Position numbers and translations under genes: made by a program
NCBI RefSeq assembly: GCF_012958305.1
Contig: NZ_JABBYO010000007.1
Span: 124,001 to 188,000, forward strand
DNA from: Tautonia rosea
Lineage (GTDB): Bacteria > Planctomycetota > Planctomycetia > Isosphaerales > Isosphaeraceae
Length of the DNA stretch: 64,000 nt
Direction: 5' to 3'
The notes under the pieces: generated by a model
What the model was told of the DNA's origin: nothing
Seen by the model: only the letters and a program-made list of their open reading frames with translations
The model's database searches: none
Shown: piece by piece, positions 45,201 to 53,012 of the stretch
Position numbering within the stretch: the first letter of the stretch is position 1
Layout of the letters: each line of letters opens with the position of its first letter

Positions 45201-46796
45201 TCATTGACTCGCGATCGGCCAGGGGGCGACGCCGCAGCGCTCGGCCCAGGAGTCGTAGAGCGCGGACAGTTCGACAACCGTTTCGGGATGCTCGTCGGCC
45301 AGGTTGTTCAACTCGGTGCGGTCGAGGGCGAGGTTGTACAGCTCCCAGGGTCTGCCGTGGGGGGCGACGAGCTTCCAGTCGCCGAGCCGGACGGCGCGGT
45401 TCCCCTGGTGTTCCCAGAAGATCGGCCCGCGGTCGATCGGCTCGCCCGCGAAGCCGGGGACGAGGCTGCGGCCTTCCAGCGGCAGGGTCGGGGTGCCGTT
45501 GCGGGCCCCGGGATAGGCGGCCTGGGCCAGTGCGAGGCAGGTGGGCATGAGGTCGATGATGTGGCCGGGCTGGTGCTCGATCTGCCCCTTGCGGCCGATG
45601 CCGCGCGGCCAGTGGGCGATGAACGGGGTGGCGATCCCGCCTTCGTGGGTGCTCATCTTGAACTTGCGGAACGGGGTATCGCAGGCGTTGGCCCATTCCA
45701 GGCCGGCGCTGGCGTAGGAGAGGCCAGTGCCGATCGGGGCGCCGGGTTCCCCCCGGCTGAAGCCGCCGGGTCCACCCTCGGCCGAGCAGCCGTTGTCGGA
45801 GAGGAAGAGGATGAGCGTGTTGTCCAGGGCGTCGGCCTCGCGGAGGGCCGTGACGAGCCGCCCGACGGACTGGTCGAGCCGGTCGACCTGGGCCGCATAG
45901 ATGGCCATGCGGCGGGCGCGCTCGGCGCGCTCGTCGTCGGAGAGGTCGGTCCAGGGGGCGGCCTCGGGGTCTCGTGGGCTGAGCGGCCATTGCGGGTCGA
46001 TCAGGCCCATGTCGAGTTGTCTCTGATAGCGGGCCTCGCGGACGGCATCCCATCCGAGATCGTAGCGTCCTTCATATTTGGCGATGTCTTCGGGGAGGGC
46101 CTGCAGGGGCCAGTGGGGGGCGATGTGGGCGAGGTAGAGGAAGAACGGGCGGTCGGAGGCGGCGGCGTCCTGGGCGAACCGGATGGCGTGGTCGGTGAAG
46201 ACGTCGGTGACGTAGCTGTTGTCGGGGAACTCGACGCGCCGGTCGTCCTCGACGAAGAAGACTTCGGTGCGAATCTGGAGCGTGTCCTTGAAGTAGACGC
46301 CGCCGCCGGAGGGGGTGCCGTAGTAGCGATCGAAGCCGCGGTCGAGCGGCCATCGGCCGGGAGCCGAGCCGACGTGCCACTTGCCGGCCATCAGGGTCGC
46401 GTAACCGGCGGGGCGCAGGGCCTCGGCGATCGTGACGCATCGGTTGTTGAGATAGCCTTGATATGACGGCAAGCCCCGGTCGCCCACCATGTGGCCGACC
46501 CCCGCCTGGTGCTGGTACAGGCCGGTGAGCAAGGTGGCGCGGGTCGGGCAGCAGCGCGCGGTGTTGGTGAACTGGGAGAAGCGGAGGCCGTCGGCGGCCA
46601 GGCGATCGAGGTTGGGCGTCTCGATCTCGCCGCCGAAGCAGCCGAGGTCGGAGTAGCCCAGGTCGTCGGCGAGGATGATGACGATGTTCGGGCGATCGTT
46701 CGCCATTGCCGCGGGGGCAACCTTCAGGATGACCACGAGCGTGACCAGGATCATCCCGCAAACAGGAAGCAAGGAGGGCAGGGAGGATCGTCTCAT
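45201..46796 (-). CDS. Exported sulfatase (arylsulfatase family)
   Basis: A 531-residue protein with a signal peptide in residues 1-32 (LVTLVVILKVAPAAMA). The metal site starts with NIVIILADDLGYSDLGCFGG (D44-D45). The formylglycine motif C-x-P-x-R is C82-C83-P84-T85-R86, followed by ATLLTGLYQHQAG. Other sites are LMAGKWHVG, HIAPHWPLQALPE and LILFLSDNGCSAEGG. It should hydrolyse sulfate esters after conversion of Cys82 by a formylglycine-generating enzyme, which is not in this window. Planctomycetes use many such enzymes on sulfated polysaccharides; the substrate here is unknown. Confidence 0.95.
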   Translation of the reverse strand: MRRSSLPSLLPVCGMILVTLVVILKVAPAAMANDRPNIVIILADDLGYSDLGCFGGEIETPNLDRLAADGLRFSQFTNTARCCPTRATLLTGLYQHQAGVGHMVGDRGLPSYQGYLNNRCVTIAEALRPAGYATLMAGKWHVGSAPGRWPLDRGFDRYYGTPSGGGVYFKDTLQIRTEVFFVEDDRRVEFPDNSYVTDVFTDHAIRFAQDAAASDRPFFLYLAHIAPHWPLQALPEDIAKYEGRYDLGWDAVREARYQRQLDMGLIDPQWPLSPRDPEAAPWTDLSDDERAERARRMAIYAAQVDRLDQSVGRLVTALREADALDNTLILFLSDNGCSAEGGPGGFSRGEPGAPIGTGLSYASAGLEWANACDTPFRKFKMSTHEGGIATPFIAHWPRGIGRKGQIEHQPGHIIDLMPTCLALAQAAYPGARNGTPTLPLEGRSLVPGFAGEPIDRGPIFWEHQGNRAVRLGDWKLVAPHGRPWELYNLALDRTELNNLADEHPETVVELSALYDSWAERCGVAPWPIASQ

Positions 46797-46875
46797 GAAT
46801 CGGTACTCCTGGATGATTTGGTGTTCGGGTGTGGGAGGGGCTTGGGGTCATGCCTGCGCAATGGAGCGGTCAGTG

Positions 46876-48018
46876 TCAGACGAACAGCCGGGTGATGCGG
46901 ACGCCAAGGCCGCCGTCGAGCGAGACGAGGGTGCCGTGGGCGACGGGATCGCCGCCGGAGGTGATCAGGACGGGGTCGTCGGGGGAGTGGCCGAGGTCGA
47001 GCACGTCGCCGGGGCGCAGCTCGGCGACCCGGGCGAGCGGCAGGTGCAATCGGCCCAGCTCGACGACGAGGTCGAGGGGCAGGGCCGGGGGAGTGTCGGG
47101 CCTGGAGTCTGCCTCCGGGCCCGGGGAGATCAGGCTGAGGACCGTCAGGGAGTGACCCTCCGGGTCGGAGCGCCGGCCCACGGCAAGGGCCCGGGCGTGC
47201 GGGGTACTCCCTTCGCCCAGCACCAGCAAGACGGGGGGGCCTTCGGGGGATTCGGGCACCCCGGCGGGGAGACCTTCGGGGAGGGAGAGGGGAAGGACCT
47301 CGCCCTCGATCGGGTCGGGGCGGCCCTCGGGAGGCGTGAGGGAGCCAACCACGACACGGACCGGGACATGAAGCCCGGCGAAGCGGCGGGAGAAGGCGGC
47401 GGAGTCGGTGATCGGCGGGGCAGGGGGCTCGTCGACGAGGGCGAGGCCCAGGAGCATCTCGGGGACCCAGAGCCGGACGACCCCGTGGACCGGGCCGACC
47501 TGGAGCGGCCAGGCGAGGGTGACGATCGGGCCGAGGCCGTCGGGCGGGAACGGCTCGGGGCCGACGCGGTCGAGGTACAGGTCCCAGGGGCCGAACGGGC
47601 CGGGAGACTCGGCCAGGCGGTCGAGCAGGCGGGCGACGACGAACCCGAGGATGCCCCACTCGATCGGCGAGACCTGGAGCTTGTGCTCGGCCTCTTTCCG
47701 ATCGAAGCCGAGCAGGCGATCGACGAGGGCATGGGCCAGGCTCGGCTCGATCCCCAGGCCGATCCGCGTCCCCAATCGCGGCCACGAGCACTGCGCGATC
47801 GCCCCGGGACGCTTCAGGCCCGAGGCCCGGGGGATCAGGTCCACGTCGTTCGGGACGATCGAGGCGCCGATCATCGCCTCCAGCTCGTCGAGCAAGGGGC
47901 GGAGGGTGGCTTCGCTCTGCCGCAGGCGGTCGGCCAGCCGGGCATGGCGGCGGGCGAGGCTCGGCGCGCTGCCGAGCGGATCGGGCGCGGCCTCGGGGTC
48001 GTTGGGAGGGGGGCTCAT
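46876..48018 (-). CDS. SctQ/FliM-FliN-like type III secretion C-ring protein
   Basis: A 380-residue protein from the ATG at 48018, with GGAAGA upstream. The C-terminal 70 residues form a surface-presentation (SpoA/FliN) domain: LDLVVELGRLHLPLARVAEL, RPGDVLDLGHSPDDPVLI, AHGTLVSLDGGLGVRITRLF. The N-terminal part resembles the FliM/SctQ middle domain (IGLGIEPSLAHALVDRLLGF, LSPIEWGILGF-like core, VHGVVRLWVPEMLLGLAL). Proteins of this build make the cytosolic sorting platform of injectisomes or the flagellar switch. No other secretion or flagellar gene is recognised within the window except possibly the upstream partner 18 bases away. Confidence 0.82.
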   Translation of the reverse strand: MSPPPNDPEAAPDPLGSAPSLARRHARLADRLRQSEATLRPLLDELEAMIGASIVPNDVDLIPRASGLKRPGAIAQCSWPRLGTRIGLGIEPSLAHALVDRLLGFDRKEAEHKLQVSPIEWGILGFVVARLLDRLAESPGPFGPWDLYLDRVGPEPFPPDGLGPIVTLAWPLQVGPVHGVVRLWVPEMLLGLALVDEPPAPPITDSAAFSRRFAGLHVPVRVVVGSLTPPEGRPDPIEGEVLPLSLPEGLPAGVPESPEGPPVLLVLGEGSTPHARALAVGRRSDPEGHSLTVLSLISPGPEADSRPDTPPALPLDLVVELGRLHLPLARVAELRPGDVLDLGHSPDDPVLITSGGDPVAHGTLVSLDGGLGVRITRLFV

Positions 48019-48035
48019 GCGTCGTCTTCCGGCGA

Positions 48036-49004
48036 TCAGGACGGTTCGGCCAGGATGAGCGGATCGATCCGGCCCTCGCGGGCCAGCAGGACGATGGCCG
48101 CGCGGAGCAAGGACGCTTCCCAGGCCATCAGGTCGGCCGAAGGAAGCGGGAATGTCTCGGGGTTCATGAATTTGTGCAAGTTTCGGGCAATCTGATAGGG
48201 CAGGTGTTGCAGGGCCCATCGTGCCCGGTGGGGCTCGACCTCCGACAGCAGGCGGCCAAGCGATCCGAGCCCAAGCCGCGCCGGGAGGTTGTGGACCGGA
48301 TTGTCTCGGGCCTCGACCCGGAGGGCGGCCAGCTCGGCGATGGCCAGATCGACCAGCTCCGGACGGGGGCCAGGCAGGGAGGCGCGCAGGGTCTGGAGCC
48401 GTGTCCGGTCGCGGGCTCGAACGGCGTCGTACTGCTCGGCGTAGGCGAGCTTGGCCAGGCCGAGGGCGGTGAGGATGCGGGCGTAGCCCCTCGCGTCGAG
48501 TGCAGCGATGACCCGGACGATCGGCGGGTCGTCGTCGCGTCGGATCGGGCCGCCGACGAACCGCTCGCCGGCGAGGGTCAAGACCCAGTCGAGGGCCTCG
48601 GGGTCGGGCGGATAGGTTGCGACGACCTCGGGATCGGGGGCGTCGGCAAAGGCGCGACGGAGGGCGGGGCCGACCGGATCGGGGGCGAAGGCGATCACCG
48701 TCTGGCGGATTGATGGCGATTCCTTGCGAAGCGCGCGGACCCACCAGCTCGGGTGAATCCGAAACAGGTCGGGGCGGGCCTCGGCGGCGTGTTCGTGCGC
48801 GAGCCGATCACGGGCCGAGGCTGGTGGGAAGCGGTAGGCGAGGGTTGGCAGTGCCTCCTCCAAGCGGCTTCGCCAGGATTCCGAGAGGCGATGCCAGGCC
48901 GGGTCGTCTTCGGGCCGTTTCCCGAAGGCGAGGAATGCCAGCAGCAGCGCTTCGTCGGCGGCACTCAGGGGTCGATCGGTCTCGGGAGCCGGCACGATCG
49001 GCAC
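48036..49004 (-). CDS. Hypothetical partner of the SctQ-like protein
   Basis: A 322-residue protein if it starts at the GTG at 49004; another GTG at 48995 is possible and no strong Shine-Dalgarno is seen for either. It is helical, with LSAADEALLLAFLAFG, LAYRFPPASARDRLAHEHA and ARILTALGLAKLAYAEQYDAVRARD. The motif LFRIHPSWWVRALRKESPS includes HPSW, also found in SctK-type accessory proteins, but the remainder gives no firm match. The gene ends 17 bases before the SctQ-like gene on the same strand, so they should be co-transcribed and may act together. Function is unknown. Confidence 0.7.
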   Translation of the reverse strand: MPIVPAPETDRPLSAADEALLLAFLAFGKRPEDDPAWHRLSESWRSRLEEALPTLAYRFPPASARDRLAHEHAAEARPDLFRIHPSWWVRALRKESPSIRQTVIAFAPDPVGPALRRAFADAPDPEVVATYPPDPEALDWVLTLAGERFVGGPIRRDDDPPIVRVIAALDARGYARILTALGLAKLAYAEQYDAVRARDRTRLQTLRASLPGPRPELVDLAIAELAALRVEARDNPVHNLPARLGLGSLGRLLSEVEPHRARWALQHLPYQIARNLHKFMNPETFPLPSADLMAWEASLLRAAIVLLAREGRIDPLILAEPS

Positions 49005-49120
49005 TCTCGTTCGAGGGGTCCGGTGGTCGTTCTGGAGGAGTGATGTCCATGCTAGCAAGGCGGACGGGGGACCGCACGAGCGCAATCGGGATCGGTTCGC
49101 AAGGGGGTGATGGCAATGAG

Positions 49121-49226
49121 GAGAGGGATTGCGCGCAGAGACGCAGAGAAGAATCGAGAGAGGTCGCTGTCCCACGTCCTGATCGCTTTGTCTCTGCGAC
49201 TCCATGTCTCTGCGCGATTCCCTCCC
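49121..49226. repeat. Imperfect long inverted repeat in the 3' flank of a GT39-like gene
   Basis: GAGGGATTGCGCGCAGAGAC near 49123-49142 matches, in reverse complement, GTCTCTGCGCGATTCCCTC at 49206-49224 with only a few differences, and inner GCAGAGA / TCTCTGC parts pair as well. The repeat lies between the stop of the GT39-like gene and the start of the SctQ-partner gene. It looks like a mobile palindromic repeat or an RNA stem; no gene is inside. Confidence 0.6.
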
Positions 49227-49244
49227 CTGGCCCGACACTTCCCG

Positions 49245-50786
49245 TCATCCGCCCGGCGGGGCGTCGAAGCGGAAGGGACGAGTTTGCCGGACGCAGCGAA
49301 AGAGACGCACCGGGCGGATCGGGACGCCGCCGCGCATGATGTTGAACGAGGCGATCGGCTCGATCCGCTCGAACCAGCGGTCGAAGCACTGGGGCTCGGT
49401 CGATCGGTCGTCGATGGCGACGAGGATGCCATCCCGGCCGACCCAATCGTCCGGGCGGCTCCAGCCGGAGAACCCCCGGGCGTCTCCTTCGTGGTAGCAG
49501 AGGACCGGAGTCCCCGGGCCGATTGCCCGGGCAAGCTGGCCGCTGACGTGCCAGTGGCCGGTGAAGACGAAGGTGTCGGGCCGATCGAGCAACCCTCGTC
49601 GGCGCAGCTCGTCGGCGATCTGATCCCAGCCGAACAGGTCGCGCGACGGGTCGGCCTCGGGGGGGAGCAGGGTGATTCGCCCCGAGCCTCCCCCCTGGAG
49701 CCATCCCGTGTTGACGTGGGCGAGGGCAAGGGCTGTGACCACGATCGGAGCCAGGGCGATCAGGGCGAGCCGCCGCCGCATGCTCCGGGGCTGGCGGGCC
49801 AGCCGATCAGTCCAGGCCGCACCAAGGGGGGGCATCAGGGCTGCGACGCCGATCAGCCCCCAGTGCGGCAAGACCGGCCGGAACGCCGAAACGGCCAGGA
49901 AGAAGACGAACGGGACCAATGCCAGGGCGAGAAAGAGGCGGTCCCATCGGCGTTGATCGGGGTCGGAGGACGGATGCCGGGCGATCCGGACCGCGACAAC
50001 CGCTAGGGCCACGGCCATCCACGGCAGCAGATAGAAGACCTGAGCGACGATCGTACCGAACAGGGCAGCCGGGTCGATCGTCAACGAGCCCGAGGCCCGA
50101 GCCCCCTGGAAGACGAACGAGGCCCAGTCGTTGCGGGCGTTCCAGGAGATCACCGGCGTAAAGATGAGTAGGCCGACCGCCGTTGCCAGGTACGGGCCGG
50201 GCGTTTTCAAGGTGCGCCGGGCGAACGGCTCGACCAGGCAATAGGCCAGGAATCCGGCAGGGAGAAACACCGCGTGGTACTTGCTCAGCAATGCCCCTCC
50301 CCATGCCAGGCCGACGCCGAGCCAGGGGACGAGGGATCGGTCAGGATCGGCGTCGAGGGCTGTCATCAGGCGGTCGATCGTCAGGAGCCAGAAGAAAAGC
50401 AGGGGACCATCGGGCAGGACGAAGGTTCCGACCGCCGCCCCGAAGAACCACGAGGCGTTCAGGGCCAGGGCTGTCGGGGCTGCCGCGGTTTCCCCGTAAG
50501 CCCGGCGCGCCAGGCGAGCGACCAGGAGTGTCGATCCGGCGAACAGCAAAACGAAGCCGAGCCGCAGGGCAAGGAGGGATCGCTGGCCTCCGCCGATCGT
50601 CTCGCCGAACAGGGCCACCAGGGCGACCATGGGGGGATGGTCGAAGTAGCTCCAGTCGAGGTGATCGAGATAGAGGCCGTAATAGGCTTCGTCGTTGCCC
50701 GATCCCAGAGTCGCGGCCAGGATGAGTCGCAACAGCGTGGCCACGATGACGATCCCGAGCACCCCTCTTGTCGGCATCCGTGACAT
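49245..50786 (-). CDS. Glycosyltransferase family 39-like (ArnT-like) membrane protein
   Basis: A 513-residue polytopic protein. The catalytic loop after the first helix has SGNDEAYYGLYLDHLDWS and FDHPPMVALVALFGE, the D-E and D-H-P-P motifs of polyprenol-dependent glycosyltransferases such as ArnT. About ten more hydrophobic segments follow (LLFFWLLTIDRLMTAL, LFLALALVPFVFFLAV). The C-terminal 130 residues form a soluble periplasmic domain (DTFVFTGHWHVSGQLARAIG). It should transfer a sugar from an undecaprenyl-phosphate carrier to lipid A, a glycan or a protein on the outer side of the inner membrane; the acceptor is not known. Confidence 0.9.
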   Translation of the reverse strand: MSRMPTRGVLGIVIVATLLRLILAATLGSGNDEAYYGLYLDHLDWSYFDHPPMVALVALFGETIGGGQRSLLALRLGFVLLFAGSTLLVARLARRAYGETAAAPTALALNASWFFGAAVGTFVLPDGPLLFFWLLTIDRLMTALDADPDRSLVPWLGVGLAWGGALLSKYHAVFLPAGFLAYCLVEPFARRTLKTPGPYLATAVGLLIFTPVISWNARNDWASFVFQGARASGSLTIDPAALFGTIVAQVFYLLPWMAVALAVVAVRIARHPSSDPDQRRWDRLFLALALVPFVFFLAVSAFRPVLPHWGLIGVAALMPPLGAAWTDRLARQPRSMRRRLALIALAPIVVTALALAHVNTGWLQGGGSGRITLLPPEADPSRDLFGWDQIADELRRRGLLDRPDTFVFTGHWHVSGQLARAIGPGTPVLCYHEGDARGFSGWSRPDDWVGRDGILVAIDDRSTEPQCFDRWFERIEPIASFNIMRGGVPIRPVRLFRCVRQTRPFRFDAPPGG

Positions 50787-51251
50787 CGTCTCGCGGTCCT
50801 TTGAATCAGAACGATCCGGTCTCGGTGTTCGGGATGCGGTTTCGACCTCAGCTTCAAGCGATTGTCAGAATCGCCTCGAAGCATGGCCACGACGGTGTCG
50901 GATGCCAAGAGGAATTGTTCAAGACGACGGTGAGTTGTGGGCGATCTCTGTTTGTTGGCGCTCTGTTCGTTTGCGATTCGCAGGAAGTGGAGACGGCGAG
51001 CCGACCGTTTCAACCTTGCGCGAGGAGTCCACGCTTCCTTCGGAGAGTCAGGCCGCGGGAACGATTTCCCGAGGCGGTTGTCCTGAGCTCAGGCCGCACT
51101 GAGCGGCATTGCCGCGATTGGCGGACCCTGCTAGGATTCCCCCGCGCTGGGCTCAAGTGCCACGAACGAGTGATGACTGCAGCGCTCGCCGATCGTGATG
51201 GAAGGACCCCGAACCCGGCCCCCCCAAGGACGGAACGGAGACGACTGGCCC
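50787..51251. other. Divergent intergenic region, no gene seen
   Basis: A 465-base gap between the divergent GT39-like and phosphatase genes. Both promoters should be here. No inverted repeat longer than seven bases, tandem repeat or coding-type frame stands out. Confidence 0.5.
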
Positions 51252-51908
51252 ATGCTTTCGCGCCGCCGCCTCATTCTTCGCTGGACCCTGATCGCGGCCG
51301 CCGGGCTGCTCGCGGTCGAGCAAACCTGGCGTCATACGTACGATTACCTGCTGCCCGAGCAATTTGCCGTGGTCGAGGAGGGCAAGGTCTATCGAGGGGC
51401 CTGGCAAATGACCTGGCCCATGAAGCGGATCGTCCGCGAACATGGGATCAAGACCGTCGTGGCGCTGGCTCATCCTCCCGGAAGTGACTGGGTGAAGAAA
51501 GAAGCCGCCCTGGCCGATGAAATGGGTTTTCAGTTCGTTCACGTTCCGATCGTTGACGACCGGAAGGACGAGCGAAGCGAGCTGCTCTACGACCGAATCG
51601 AGGAAGCCGCCGACGCCATCGCCAATCCGGCCAATCAGCCGGTTTATTTCCATTGCCATCACGGGATCAATCGCGCGTCGATGGTCCAAATGGCGTACCG
51701 GATGCTTTACGAGGATTACACCATCGACGAGGCCGAGGCCGAAATCGCTCGGCAGTTTGGCTTGAAGAAGGTGGACAAGGGGCCGGACTATCGCCACATG
51801 CGAGGCTTCTACGAGGATCGCGTCCTGCCGCGACGGTTGGCTCGGGCGAAGGGGGAAACGGCCTCTCGTGACGACCGGGCTGAGGAGAAACCTTCGGTCC
51901 GTCAGTGA
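51252..51908 (+). CDS. Membrane-anchored CX5R protein phosphatase (dual-specificity type)
   Basis: A 218-residue protein from the ATG at 51252. Residues 7-22 are one hydrophobic helix (ILRWTLIAAAGLLAVEQ), so the enzyme domain is probably outside the cytosol or anchored to the membrane. The phosphatase domain has VYRGAWQMTWPMKRIV, IKTVVALAHPP, a possible general-acid loop VPIVDDRKDE and the P-loop HCHHGINRAS with C135 and R141 at the right spacing. The family includes tyrosine, dual-specificity and lipid phosphatases; the target is unknown. The C-terminal 30 residues are charged and likely flexible. Confidence 0.88.
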   Translation: MLSRRRLILRWTLIAAAGLLAVEQTWRHTYDYLLPEQFAVVEEGKVYRGAWQMTWPMKRIVREHGIKTVVALAHPPGSDWVKKEAALADEMGFQFVHVPIVDDRKDERSELLYDRIEEAADAIANPANQPVYFHCHHGINRASMVQMAYRMLYEDYTIDEAEAEIARQFGLKKVDKGPDYRHMRGFYEDRVLPRRLARAKGETASRDDRAEEKPSVRQ

Positions 51909-52312
51909 GTATTTTGAACGAAAGGTGGGCGATCGCGGCTCCGAATCGGGGCCGCGCGGCCTGAGGGGCGATCCGTCGGTCGATACCCGCCAACGCTCCT
52001 CGGATCGTCGATGATGGGGAACAGTCGTTGAGGCTGTTTCCCATCGGCTTGCGGAAACGCTTTTGGAAATCCTGCCGTGAGAATGTGTCTGACACCCATC
52101 GATGTCCTGGGCTGAGACGAGCGGCCGATGCCGGGGAATCCGCTGCCGATCTTGCCTCCAGAGGTTCTCGGGCATTACAATGATCGATTCACGTCTGCTC
52201 GGGCGTGAAGACCGTGCGTTCCTGGGTTCTGTTCCAAGGTTCGTGTCGAACGGTGCTGGGCCTGCCCTGAACATCTTGGGGACAGGTCGATGCCGGAGGG
52301 AGGATTCCTGGA
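51909..52312. other. Intergenic region with a stem-loop
   Basis: A 404-base gap between the phosphatase and acetyltransferase genes. It holds the hairpin at 52013-52045 and otherwise shows no coding-type frame. A promoter for the acetyltransferase gene should lie in its right half. Confidence 0.5.
52013..52045. terminator. Candidate terminator hairpin after the phosphatase gene
   Basis: GATGGGGAACA (52013-52023) pairs with TGTTTCCCATC (52035-52045) at 10 of 11 positions plus one G-T pair, with an 11-base loop. It begins 104 bases after the phosphatase stop codon. No T run follows. Confidence 0.45.
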
Positions 52313-52822
52313 TTGAAAATTCGCCCCGCCAAGGTCGGCGACGTGCCGACGATCAACGACTTGATCCGTACCTTTGCCGACCGCAAGCTGATGATCCGCC
52401 GATCGCTCGGCGAGCTGTACGAGTCGATCCGCGAGTTCGTCGTCGCGGTCGATGAGCACGGTACGGTGGTCGGTTGTGCGGCCTTGCACGTCTTCTGGGA
52501 AGATCTGGCCGAGCTGAAATGCCTGGCTGTTTCCGAGACGGTTCAAGGTCGAGGTGTGGGGAGGATGCTGGTCGATGAGTGCTGGCGGGCCGCGCAGGAG
52601 ATGGACCTCGATACGGTCTTCACCCTGACGTATGTGCCTGAATTTTTCGAGAAGTGCGGCTACCGCCAGATCGACAAGGCCGAGCTGCCGCATAAAATCT
52701 GGAATGAGTGTGTCCGCTGCCCCCTGTTCCCGAACTGCCACGAGACGGCCCTGATTCGCACGGCTGAGCCGGTGGATGAGGCGGTCCGGGAAGCCTTCGC
52801 CGCCGCGTCGGCAGGCCGCTGA
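52313..52822 (+). CDS. GNAT acetyltransferase, ArgA-like short type
   Basis: A 169-residue protein. The start is the TTG at 52313, with GGAGGGAGG about 10 bases upstream and the fold's first strand (KIRPAKVGDVPTINDLI) directly after. The acetyl-CoA motif A is LKCLAVSETVQGRGVGRMLVDE (Q-x-x-G-x-G). The C-terminal Cys cluster IWNECVRCPLFPNCHE is typical of short N-acetylglutamate synthase-like proteins found in bacteria without full-length ArgA. It may therefore make N-acetylglutamate for arginine biosynthesis, but no arg genes are near, so this is inference from family. Confidence 0.88.
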   Translation: MKIRPAKVGDVPTINDLIRTFADRKLMIRRSLGELYESIREFVVAVDEHGTVVGCAALHVFWEDLAELKCLAVSETVQGRGVGRMLVDECWRAAQEMDLDTVFTLTYVPEFFEKCGYRQIDKAELPHKIWNECVRCPLFPNCHETALIRTAEPVDEAVREAFAAASAGR

Positions 52823-52851
52823 TCCGGCCCCGAGCGGAGTCGACCGAGCCA

Positions 52852-52882
52852 CGCCTCGAATCCTCCCCCGAGGTTCGAGGCG
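52852..52882. terminator. Candidate terminator hairpin after the acetyltransferase gene
   Basis: CGCCTCGAA (52852-52860), loop of 13 bases, TTCGAGGCG (52874-52882), a perfect nine-base-pair stem 30 bases after the stop codon. It lacks a T run. Confidence 0.5.
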
Positions 52883-53012
52883 CGAGCGTTGCGGGCGACC
52901 AGGGTGGTTGATCGAACGGCCGGGGACGATCTCGTCACGGCCCGAAAGATGATCGGGAGCCCCTCACTTCCGTTCGTATCGCCGCCCCGAAGCCGGGAAC
53001 GAGCCCATCCCC

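Noticed and set aside
48019-48744. Upstream extension of the SctQ-like frame by 242 codons
   Set aside because: The extension overlaps the well-behaved upstream partner gene in another frame and has Arg/Pro-rich, shadow-like composition. The ATG at 48018 with GGAAGA fits better.
50787-51251. Small gene in the gap before the phosphatase
   Set aside because: The open frames there have no genome-like third-position bias and no Shine-Dalgarno.
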